NCBI RefSeq assembly: GCF_002901995.1 | Contig: NZ_PPQN01000059.1 | Location: 1-64,000 of the forward strand | Direction of reading: 5' to 3' | Length of the DNA stretch: 64,000 nt | Source of the DNA: Staphylococcus coagulans | GTDB lineage: Bacteria > Bacillota > Bacilli > Staphylococcales > Staphylococcaceae | Part shown: positions 54,753-64,000 of the stretch, one piece after another | How positions within the stretch are numbered: the first letter of the stretch is position 1 | Layout: each line of letters opens with the position of its first letter | Position numbers and translations under genes: made by a program | Notes under the pieces: model-generated | What the model saw: only the letters and a program-made list of their open reading frames with translations | What the model was told of the DNA's origin: nothing | The model's database searches: none

Positions 54753-55086
54753 GTCATTGAACTCCTTTTCCCTTACTCTATTTATCGATAAAAATTGCAT
54801 CAAAAGCATTATAATGTAAATTTTTTCAATTTGCAAAATGAAGTATCAATTTTTTACCTTTTTTCGAACGCTGAAAAGAAAATTGATAAAATACAAACTA
54901 AAAAGACGAGGTTGGAGGATAAATCCCAAATAAATAGCGCTAAGATGATATTTCATGAAAATCACCTTAGCGCTTCAATTTTATGATAAAACTTCGTATG
55001 GTACGACTTCGTATTTCGAGGGGCAGCCTCAGCCTTACCTCAAATAGTCACTCTAATTCTACTCATAAAAGGACATTTACAATGAA
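54753..55086. other. fba-murZ intergenic region
   Basis: Two features only: the second copy of the AGCGCTAAG dispersed hairpin repeat (54928-55000) and an AT-rich region. No gene is visible. Confidence 0.5.
54928..55000. repeat. AGCGCTAAG dispersed hairpin repeat, copy 2
   Basis: Same arms AGCGCTAAG / CTTAGCGCT and the same flank ATTTTATGATAAAACTTCGTAT as copy 1 at 3481-3552. It lies downstream of fba on the minus strand. Confidence 0.75.
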
Positions 55087-55959
55087 TTACCCTTTAATGT
55101 TCTCTGCTTTGTTTGAAGTACCAAATTCTCTAATTTTACCAATAACTGTTTCTTTAATTGCTTCACGTGCAGGTCCTAAGTATTTACGTGGATCGTACAC
55201 TTCTTTATCTTGATCTAATACTTCGCGAACACGTTTCGCTGAAGCAATTTGGTTTTCAGTATTCACATTAATTTTAGCTGTTCCAAATGAAATCGCCTTT
55301 TTAATATCATGTGTAGGAATACCCGTACCTCCATGTAAAACTAACGGTAAACCAGTAGATACACCAATTTCTTCCATTTCTTTAAAGCCTAGGTTAGGTT
55401 CACCTTTGTAAGGTCCGTGAACTGAGCCTAATGCAGGTGCTAATGCGTCAATACCAGTCGCTTTTACTAAGTTTTGACATTCGATCGGATCTGCATAAAT
55501 CACGCCATCAGCTACAACGTCATCTTCTTGGCCACCTACAGTACCTAATTCAGCTTCAACAGAAACTCCACGTTCATGTGCATATTCAACTACTTTAGAA
55601 GTGATTGCTACGTTATCTTCATATGATTCATGAGAAGCATCAATCATAACTGAAGTAAAACCAGCATCAATGGCTTCTTTACATTTATCAAAACTTGAAC
55701 CATGGTCTAAGTGAATAGCCACTGGAATTGTGATTTGGTAGTCATGTAATAGTCCCTCAACCATTTTGACAACTGTGTAAAAACCACCCATATATCTTGC
55801 TGCACCTTCTGAAACACCAAGAATAACAGGTGCATTTTCTTCTTGTGAAGCTTGTAAGATAGCTTGTGTAAATTCCAAGTTGTTAAGGTTATATTGCCCA
55901 ACTGCATAACCATTTTCTTTTGCATCGATTAACATTTCTTTCATTGAAACTAAAGGCAT
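55087..55959 (-). CDS. fba: class II fructose-bisphosphate aldolase
   Basis: A 290-residue zinc-dependent aldolase. Motifs are [43 protein letters not shown] and [10 protein letters not shown]. It performs glycolytic cleavage of fructose-1,6-bisphosphate. A TGCTATACT extended -10 lies about 45 bases upstream (56005-56010). The ATG follows AAGGAGG. Confidence 0.97.
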   Translation of the reverse strand: MPLVSMKEMLIDAKENGYAVGQYNLNNLEFTQAILQASQEENAPVILGVSEGAARYMGGFYTVVKMVEGLLHDYQITIPVAIHLDHGSSFDKCKEAIDAGFTSVMIDASHESYEDNVAITSKVVEYAHERGVSVEAELGTVGGQEDDVVADGVIYADPIECQNLVKATGIDALAPALGSVHGPYKGEPNLGFKEMEEIGVSTGLPLVLHGGTGIPTHDIKKAISFGTAKINVNTENQIASAKRVREVLDQDKEVYDPRKYLGPAREAIKETVIGKIREFGTSNKAENIKG

Positions 55960-56004
55960 GAAAGTTCCTCCTTGCGTGCAATTCGCACGTTTATTTATAA
56001 CTAC

Positions 56005-56013
56005 AGTATAGCA
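56005..56013 (-). promoter_or_regulatory. extended -10 of fba
   Basis: Minus-strand TGCTATACT matches the extended -10 form TGnTATAAT with one difference. The leader between it and the Shine-Dalgarno contains a small hairpin CGTGC-gaatt-GCACG (55976-55990). Confidence 0.55.
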
Positions 56014-56318
56014 AAACCCAACCTTGAATGCATCGTCAAATCAGGTTAAATTTGTGAAAAATATCGTAATTTCAAATGTAAACGCATCCATTATCATCAC
56101 TTGATTTGAGGTACCTCCCGACCATAAAAATTCAACATAAACATTCACCTCATATACGCGGCAAAGATATTTGAACGACAACAACGGATTATTATAAAAT
56201 GAAAAGGCAGATGAAAATATTATGAAATGGGCAAATGATTTTATTAAATGAAAATGTATAATAAAGATTTGCACTAAAATGCACACGCAAGATATATCCA
56301 CTAAGGAGGACTATCATA

Positions 56319-56843
56319 ATGTCAAAAATGCTGACGACACAATTAACTGGTGTTTTTAACCGTTTAGATGACCAAGCACTTGATATTCAAATGGCGGCTC
56401 AAAGTCTTATTCAAGCTATTGGCGGTGAAGGACATGTTTACATTAAGGGGTATGGCGATTTGAAATGTTTCGAGACATACATATTAAACAGTTTTGAAAA
56501 GTTACATTCAAGTTTACCATTAGAAGACGATGCCACTTTTGACCAGCTTGATTCAACAGATCGCGTCTTACTCTTTGGTGCAGAATATAGTGAAGAAATG
56601 GCAAGTGACTTAGCTCGATTATTGAAAAATGACCGCGACGTTGTTGTCATCACCAATAAACCTAAAAATCAAGATTTACCAGATCAAATGATGCACTTTA
56701 TCAATCTTTCTACACCACGCCCGATCGTATATACGGAAGATTATGATAAAGTCGTAACACCTCACCTTATGGCACTTAACTATGTATATTATGAAATATA
56801 TACACAAATGATTGAGATGATTCGTGATTTAGACTTAGCTTAA
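56319..56843 (+). CDS. DUF2529 (YwjG-like) protein
   Basis: A 174-residue protein of the DUF2529/YwjG family, with a SIS-like fold. It starts MSKMLTTQLTGVFNRL and is preceded by AAGGAGG. YwjG is found beside pyrG and fba in Bacillus, as here. It lies on the plus strand, opposite to its neighbours. Function unknown. Confidence 0.85.
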   Translation: MSKMLTTQLTGVFNRLDDQALDIQMAAQSLIQAIGGEGHVYIKGYGDLKCFETYILNSFEKLHSSLPLEDDATFDQLDSTDRVLLFGAEYSEEMASDLARLLKNDRDVVVITNKPKNQDLPDQMMHFINLSTPRPIVYTEDYDKVVTPHLMALNYVYYEIYTQMIEMIRDLDLA

Positions 56844-56930
56844 ATAAAAATGAGATGACAGCGATTGAACAAAGTTGTATGATAATTCCTTTGTCAATAA
56901 ACTGTGCATCTCATTTTTTAATGAAGTCGA

Positions 56931-58289
56931 TTAATGTACGACTTCTTGACCACGCTTATTCCATGTAAATATAAAGCTAATCATCGCTAGAATACTGATG
57001 ATTGTGAGTAAAATAAAGCCTGCGCTCCAACCAAGATGATCAACAACAGCCCCCATCACAATATTAGCCATTACCGCACCGCCTAAATAGCCAAATAAGC
57101 CTGTCAGACCTGCTGCAGTTCCAGCTGCTTTTTTCGGTACATAATCTAACGCTTGTAAACCAATTAACATGACAGGGCCATATATAAGAAATCCAATCGT
57201 GACAAGTGCCAAGTTGTCAACAAGCGGATTCCCAGGTGGGTTTAACCAATATACAACCACAGCGATAGTGACACCAATCATAAAGATAAAACCTGCTGGA
57301 CCTCGACGCCCTTTAAACACTTTATCTGAAAGCCATCCACAAATTAAAGTCCCCGGAATACCTGCCCATTCATATAAGAAATAAGCCCATCCTGATCCTT
57401 TCATATCGAAGTGCTTCACTTCACTTAAATATAAAGGCGCCCAGTCTAACACGCCATAACGGACAAAGTAGACAAAGATATTCGCAACTGCAATAATCCA
57501 AACCCACTTATTATTTAAGACATATTTAAACAAAATTTCTTTTGTCGTGAGTTCTGTTTCAAAAGTCTCTTTTTGATGTGTAGGATAGTCATCTCGATAC
57601 GCTTCTATCGGTGGCAGACCTACAGATTGTGGTGTATCTCGAATAAGTAAATAAGCTATCAACGCAATGATAATGGCTAATAGAGCTGGATAAATAAAGG
57701 CACCTTCAAAGCCTTTTAAATAACCAAAACTCAACGTTCCGGTTAAATATATACCCAGCAAGGCGATTGGCGCCATCAATCCACCACCCACATTGTGCGC
57801 GACATTCCATATGGCGGTCTTACTTCCCCTTTCGCTCACACTAAACCAGTGGACAAGTACACGTCCTGATGGTGGCCAACCCATACCTTGAAACCAACCA
57901 TTTAAAAATAACATCAAAAACATCATAGTGACACTAGAGGTCAAAGCAGGAATAAAACCCATCAATAAGTTAACAATAGCAGTCAATAATAATCCTAATG
58001 TTAAAAATGTACGTGCATTACTACGATCACTGACAGTTCCCATAACAAATTTACTAATCCCATATGCAATAGAGATAGCAGACAAAGCAAACCCTAACTC
58101 TGCTTTTGTAAACCCCATTTCAGATAGATAAGGCATCGCAATAGAAAAGTTTTTACGTAATAAATAATAGCCTGCATAACCGATAAATATCCCTAAAAAA
58201 ACTTGCCGTCTCATTTTACGATATGTATCATCCTGCTGATCACTAGCAATCGGTTTGACGTGTGCAGGTGGCTTTAGAAATCGAAACAT
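56931..58289 (-). CDS. glpT: glycerol-3-phosphate transporter
   Basis: A 452-residue MFS permease (OPA family) with 12 membrane helices. It exchanges glycerol-3-phosphate for phosphate and is known to take up fosfomycin. It closely matches Firmicutes GlpT ([67 protein letters not shown]). It has its own SigA promoter, a cre-like site and tandem AT-rich repeats upstream. In S. aureus glpT lies elsewhere. Confidence 0.93.
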   Translation of the reverse strand: MFRFLKPPAHVKPIASDQQDDTYRKMRRQVFLGIFIGYAGYYLLRKNFSIAMPYLSEMGFTKAELGFALSAISIAYGISKFVMGTVSDRSNARTFLTLGLLLTAIVNLLMGFIPALTSSVTMMFLMLFLNGWFQGMGWPPSGRVLVHWFSVSERGSKTAIWNVAHNVGGGLMAPIALLGIYLTGTLSFGYLKGFEGAFIYPALLAIIIALIAYLLIRDTPQSVGLPPIEAYRDDYPTHQKETFETELTTKEILFKYVLNNKWVWIIAVANIFVYFVRYGVLDWAPLYLSEVKHFDMKGSGWAYFLYEWAGIPGTLICGWLSDKVFKGRRGPAGFIFMIGVTIAVVVYWLNPPGNPLVDNLALVTIGFLIYGPVMLIGLQALDYVPKKAAGTAAGLTGLFGYLGGAVMANIVMGAVVDHLGWSAGFILLTIISILAMISFIFTWNKRGQEVVH

Positions 58290-58305
58290 AACCGAACCCC
58301 CTTGA

Positions 58306-58364
58306 TTTTATTAATATTTTGTTAATATTTTGTTAATTTTATTAACAAACATAACTTTTGTCAA
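58306..58364 (-). promoter_or_regulatory. glpT promoter and AT-rich tandem repeats
   Basis: Minus-strand TTGACA (58359-58364) and TAAAAT (58336-58341) lie 17 bases apart. Downstream of the -10, the leader carries tandem copies of AACAAAATATT. A perfect -35 and standard spacing support a SigA promoter. Confidence 0.8.
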
Positions 58365-58391
58365 ACCTATTTTTGCATGATGTGACAATAT

Positions 58392-58405
58392 TGTAATCGC
58401 TTTCC
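58392..58405 (-). promoter_or_regulatory. cre-like site upstream of glpT
   Basis: Minus-strand GGAAAGCGATTACA matches the CcpA consensus TGNAARCGNWWWCA at 13 of 14 positions. It lies about 28 bases upstream of the -35, so the effect on glpT (activation or repression) is open. Confidence 0.55.
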
Positions 58406-58429
58406 ATCCATGCGCTTTAACCCCTATAA

Positions 58430-58478
58430 AAAAAGTGTAGGACATTAAAATCAAATCGATTTCTGTCCCACACCTTTT
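58430..58478. terminator. GAAATC-type hairpin after pyrG
   Basis: AAAAAAGTGTAGGACA ... AAATC / GATTT ... TGTCCCACACCTTTT. The half-sites match the palindromes at 30505 and 46701. It is placed between the pyrG end and the glpT start on the minus strand and should end pyrG. Confidence 0.8.
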
Positions 58479-58553
58479 ACAAGTTCTATTCTAACGTATG
58501 GCTCATATTATCTATAAATCGCCAATGTTAACCACTATCAGCAGCCAATGCCT

Positions 58554-60481
<1,928 letters not shown>

Positions 60482-61018
60482 TTAAAATTCTTCTTCGTCC
60501 TCTTCTTCTTCATCCTCATCATCGTATGTTTCATCGATTTCATCTTCGTCATCTTCAACAACTAAATCAGAGTCTTCAATTTCATCTTCTACACGTTCAT
60601 CTTCAGGGTCAGCAAGACCTTCTTGATCATCAGTATGATTTGGAATATTAATATCACCTTCAGGATCGTCTTCACCCAATAATGTAAGGTTTTTATCTTC
60701 TTCATCATCTTCATCAAGAATATCGAATTTTTGAATTGTTGGCGCAATTTTTTCTTCAATGTCATCTACTGAATACCAGTCACGTAGGCCCCAAATATTA
60801 TCACCGACGCTTAAAAAACGACCGTCTGTATTCAAATCAGTATAAAATTGAACGATACGATCTTCAATCTGGTCGTCTTCGTAATGTCCGATACGTTTAA
60901 ATTCATCAATAATATCATACAAATTCATTGTTTGATTTTGTTCACTCAAAAACGTATAGGCCATATCAATAAATGATTTTTCATCCACCATCTCTTGTGT
61001 ATAATCTTGTAATTTCAT
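60482..61018 (-). CDS. rpoE: RNA polymerase delta subunit
   Basis: A 178-residue delta factor. The N-terminal HARE-HTH domain is about residues 1-90 ([40 protein letters not shown]). The C-terminal half is almost entirely Asp/Glu and disordered. It modulates promoter complex stability and RNA release. The ATG at 61018 is 8 bases after GGAAG. In Bacillus it is followed by pyrG, as here. Confidence 0.97.
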   Translation of the reverse strand: MKLQDYTQEMVDEKSFIDMAYTFLSEQNQTMNLYDIIDEFKRIGHYEDDQIEDRIVQFYTDLNTDGRFLSVGDNIWGLRDWYSVDDIEEKIAPTIQKFDILDEDDEEDKNLTLLGEDDPEGDINIPNHTDDQEGLADPEDERVEDEIEDSDLVVEDDEDEIDETYDDEDEEEEDEEEF

Positions 61019-61386
61019 CAGCATATCTTCCTTTCAAAGGTTCGCATTTCTAATTATTCAATGACTCAAACACTTTCTTTCATCTTTAAAGGAAATCGCG
61101 TATCGTTGCCGTTCTCCCTTTTAACTCCTTAGTGTCAAAACAGTTGCACATTCATTGCAACATTGGTGTTTTAACACTGACATTAACAAAAGTAAATTAT
61201 AAATCACTCAACGTCATTTCGCAATATGTTCAATCACATTTTCCATGACTTCATTCTTATATCTTCTTTATCGTCATTTTACGCAACTAGAAAACAGTCA
61301 TCATTAAGACTTGAAGTATGAATTTTCAACAGCGAATCGTATACTTTTAATTCATGAACATGGCGTTAATTCACAGCGCTTAAATA
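61019..61386. other. rpoE-GNAT intergenic region
   Basis: I see no gene, no strong hairpin and no clear promoter pair here. It presumably carries the rpoE promoter near 61030-61100. Confidence 0.4.
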
Positions 61387-62250
61387 TTAATAGTTAATAT
61401 ACTTTTCTAACGTAGTATAATCTTCTGTTGATAGCGTTTCAACAAAATTACTTTTCTCAAACAAAGTTTTTAATTGATGATTTGGACCAAATAATGTGAT
61501 TTCGATAACCTTAATCTTTTGATTTTGTTTACGAACATATGTCGCTAATTGACGTAATGCACTTTGCGCAATACCTGTGTCTCGATATGCATCATTTACG
61601 TATAGTGCACGTATGATTAATCTTTGATCAAACTGTTCAATCGCAATAAAACCTACTTTTTGATGATCAAGAATAAGATCAACCACCTCGATTGTGCCTT
61701 CTTCAGATGATACGCTCTGTTTTAGATTTAACGATGATACATATTTAGAGTCTAAATCTAAATAGTACAGACGTTCTTTACCAATAGGTCCCTCTTCTTT
61801 CGTAGCCGTATGGATAAAACCTGCACGTTCATAAACATTCCAAGCCGCCTCATTCTCTGCATCAACCACTAAATATAAATGGTTGAAATCTGGAAAAATG
61901 GATTGGACATATTCTGGCAACGTCATCATCATTTTAGTACCATAACCATGGCCTTGATATGCTTCATTGATAGATAATGAACGCACATAAATGACTTCTT
62001 TAGGTGTATCGTAGCCTTCATGTTGATAACGTTGGTGTAATACAAAGAAACCAATCACTTCATTTTGATCATTTAAGACGATATTTGCTTCTCTATTTTT
62101 ATCTTCTAATGCATCATCTAAAACTTCTTTGGGTAAAGAAGAATAGATTCGTTGACGTTCACTTAATTGAAAATGGTAGAGTGCATCTCGGTATTGCTCT
62201 TCATATAATTGTATAGTAATATCATCAAAGCGCTTACTTTTTTGGGTCAT
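61387..62250 (-). CDS. tandem GNAT acetyltransferase-like protein
   Basis: A 287-residue protein with two GNAT domains. The first (about residues 10-160) has the acetyl-CoA loop SLSINEAYQGHGYGTKMM and VDAENEAAWNVYERAGFIHT. The second (about 170-287) has ALYVNDAYRDTGIAQSAL and a weaker C-terminal half (GPNHQLKTLFEKSNFVE). Target unknown. It occurs at this place near rpoE in staphylococci. The second domain keeps the R-x-x-G-x-A-like loop only partly. Confidence 0.85.
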   Translation of the reverse strand: MTQKSKRFDDITIQLYEEQYRDALYHFQLSERQRIYSSLPKEVLDDALEDKNREANIVLNDQNEVIGFFVLHQRYQHEGYDTPKEVIYVRSLSINEAYQGHGYGTKMMMTLPEYVQSIFPDFNHLYLVVDAENEAAWNVYERAGFIHTATKEEGPIGKERLYYLDLDSKYVSSLNLKQSVSSEEGTIEVVDLILDHQKVGFIAIEQFDQRLIIRALYVNDAYRDTGIAQSALRQLATYVRKQNQKIKVIEITLFGPNHQLKTLFEKSNFVETLSTEDYTTLEKYINY

Positions 62251-62556
62251 TTTTTACCATCCCTTTACATTTTCCTAATACTTATGTTGACACAATTAGT
62301 AACGTTCAAACAAGTTTTTAGAGAAAATGTGATTTAAAAATAACGAAAGCCAGTGTATTACTTTGGATTGATTTACCGCTGTTGGAACGTTATTTCGTTT
62401 AAATGTTGATAGGGCATTAAAATGACAAGATTACAAGGATAACTGCTGTTTTATTGAGTTTAAATCTAACTTCTCTCAATAAAGATTTTCTTTGTAAAAG
62501 GTAAAGCAATCTGTCAACGCTTGATTTCACGTTTGCAAAATTTGAAAGGGGATATT
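62251..62556. other. upstream region of the BCCT gene
   Basis: A 306-base divergent gap between the GNAT gene and the BCCT transporter. It is AT-rich and contains no gene that I can support. No promoter of convincing quality is visible. Confidence 0.4.
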
Positions 62557-64000
62557 ATGGGAAATCATAAAAGTACTAAAGAAAAAAATCGGAATATTGT
62601 GTATATTGTTTCTTTCACAATTATTTTGATTCTCACATTACTTGCAGCCATCTTTCCAAAGATATTTGGTGCATATGCACAGCATACATATGATATATTG
62701 GCACTTAATTTTGGTTGGCTATTTCTAATTATCGTATTTGTTTTAGATGTGTTTTTAATCTTTTTAGCTATTTCAAGATATGGCCGATTTAAATTAGGTC
62801 GCGATGATGAAGAACCTGAATTTTCATTTATTTCGTGGATTGGTATGTTGTTCTCAGCAGGTTTAGGTGTAGGTATCGTCTTTTGGGGTGTAGCAGAACC
62901 ATTAACGCATTATTTGCACTCTCCATTTCCAAAAGCAGTTAAAGGTCAGACTGTTGAATCAGCTCGACTGGCCATGGGTTATACCTTCTTCCACTGGGGC
63001 ATCTCACAATGGTCTATTTTTGCGATGAGCGGTTTAATTGTTGCTTATTTCCAATTTCGTAAAAGTCGAGATGGCTTAATTTCTACTGCAATGGAACCTG
63101 TTTTCGGTGAGACGTACCGACGCCCTTTCCGAAATATTATTGATATTTTAGCGATTATTGCGACCGTAATGGGGATTGCAACATCTATTGGACTGGGTAT
63201 ACTACAAATTGCAGGTGGCCTTAATCACGTTTTCAAAGTACCTAATACATCATTAACTTTAATTTTAATTACATTATTGATGTCGATTATTTTTCTTGGT
63301 TCAGCTTTGACAGGCATCAATCGTGGTGTGAAGTGGTTAAGTAATCTAAATATTATTGTTGGTGCAATCTTGCTCTTGTTTATTTTTATTTTTGGTGATT
63401 TACGCTTTATTGTCGAAACTTTTACGGTTTCAATTGGGGATTATATCTCTCACTTTGTGCAATATAGCTTAAGAATGGACCCGTATTCTGGGGATAATAC
63501 TTGGATTCAGAAATGGACAGTTTTCTACTGGGCATGGGTTATATCTTGGTCTCCTTTTATTGGCGGCTTCGTCGCACGTGTATCAAGAGGACGTACAATT
63601 CGAGAATTTGTTATCGGTGTACTTATCATTCCACCTTGTATTTCATTCGCATGGATTTCAGGATTTGGAGGCACTGCAATTAACTGGGCACTCCACCACA
63701 ATGATGGTATTGAAAAAATAGTAGATAAAGATTATACAGTTGCGTTATTTGAATTATTGAGTAAGTTTCCTTTACATGAGGTGACAAGCGCATTGGCTAT
63801 CATTCTTATTTTTACATTTATTGTTACGAGTGCCGACTCGACAACACATATCGTATCAGGAATGGCAACAGGCGGTGTAGAAAATCCTAAACGTAAACAT
63901 AAATTGGTCTGGGGCATTTTAATCGGTGCAATCTCTGTTTCTCTAACCGTTGCAGGCGGCTTAACAAGTCTACAAACTGCATCAGTTGTTACAGGATTAC
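62557..64000 (+). CDS. BCCT-family betaine/choline/carnitine transporter, 5' part
   Basis: An open frame of 481 codons that runs off the right edge. The start is the ATG at 62557 (MGNHKSTKEKNRN) after AAAGGGG. At least 11 membrane helices are visible. The glycine-rich helix is GMLFSAGLGVGIVFWGVAEPL, the Trp/aromatic box is FYWAWVISWSPFIGGFVARVSRGRTIREF, and TSADSTTHIVSGM is also typical. BCCT proteins import glycine betaine, choline or carnitine for osmoprotection. The substrate cannot be set from this part. Confidence 0.9.
   Translation, partial: MGNHKSTKEKNRNIVYIVSFTIILILTLLAAIFPKIFGAYAQHTYDILALNFGWLFLIIVFVLDVFLIFLAISRYGRFKLGRDDEEPEFSFISWIGMLFSAGLGVGIVFWGVAEPLTHYLHSPFPKAVKGQTVESARLAMGYTFFHWGISQWSIFAMSGLIVAYFQFRKSRDGLISTAMEPVFGETYRRPFRNIIDILAIIATVMGIATSIGLGILQIAGGLNHVFKVPNTSLTLILITLLMSIIFLGSALTGINRGVKWLSNLNIIVGAILLLFIFIFGDLRFIVETFTVSIGDYISHFVQYSLRMDPYSGDNTWIQKWTVFYWAWVISWSPFIGGFVARVSRGRTIREFVIGVLIIPPCISFAWISGFGGTAINWALHHNDGIEKIVDKDYTVALFELLSKFPLHEVTSALAIILIFTFIVTSADSTTHIVSGMATGGVENPKRKHKLVWGILIGAISVSLTVAGGLTSLQTASVVTGL

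Noticed and set aside
62520-62560. GTTTGC...GGGGAT before the BCCT gene as a SigB promoter
   Set aside because: The putative -10 overlaps the Shine-Dalgarno right before the ATG, so it cannot drive this gene.

Overview
The window is a low-GC Firmicutes chromosome, and gene content and order identify it as Staphylococcus. The markers are mazEF-rsbUVW-sigB beside alr-acpS, murF-ddl-rodA, two murA paralogues, atpIBEFHAGDC, glyA-upp-mnaA, rho-rpmE2-tdk-prfA-prmC and pyrG-rpoE. Protein matches to S. aureus are strong but far from identical, and several loci differ: a complete csoR-csoZ-copZ-copA copper operon, a histidine-rich wall-anchored protein, and glpT between ywjG and pyrG. A coagulase-variable or animal-associated species is likely, but I cannot name it. 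No phage, insertion sequence, CRISPR array or rRNA is visible.

Layout: two minus-strand tRNAs (Gly, Leu; 112-289), then sprT-like/tex, then the SigB stress regulon (sigB, rsbW, rsbV, rsbU) behind mazEF, alr and acpS. Next come three bacterial PH-domain membrane proteins, the helicase cshA, and the cell-wall pair murF-ddl, with rodA divergent. From 17 to 20.4 kb lies the copper operon with two CsoR-type palindromes, followed on the plus strand by cardiolipin synthase and an HD hydrolase. From 22.8 to 26.1 kb is the most accessory part: a CPBP-family membrane protease and a 785-residue LPXTG protein. Its promoter carries a textbook Zur box, and its N-terminal region is packed with histidines.

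The rest is mostly core: yidC, the TPP-riboswitch operon tenA-thiD-thiM-thiE, a small SSB, ywpF, ywzB-murA-epuA-fabZ, and the ATP synthase operon with a clear SigA promoter. Then come mnaA, upp, glyA, ywlG, ptpB, ywlC, prmC, prfA, tdk, rpmE2, rho, an aldehyde dehydrogenase, an HxlR regulator, murZ, fba, ywjG, glpT, pyrG, rpoE, a double GNAT protein, and the 5' part of a BCCT osmolyte transporter cut by the window end.

Three metabolite or metal control circuits can be read directly from the DNA: CsoR operator/promoter (copper), Zur operator/promoter (zinc) and the TPP aptamer (thiamine). The pyrG leader has the GGGCTCC initial transcribed sequence plus terminator known from CTP-sensing reiterative transcription in Bacillus. 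The most interesting candidate for a new system is the zinc-regulated, His-rich surface protein at 23665-26022.
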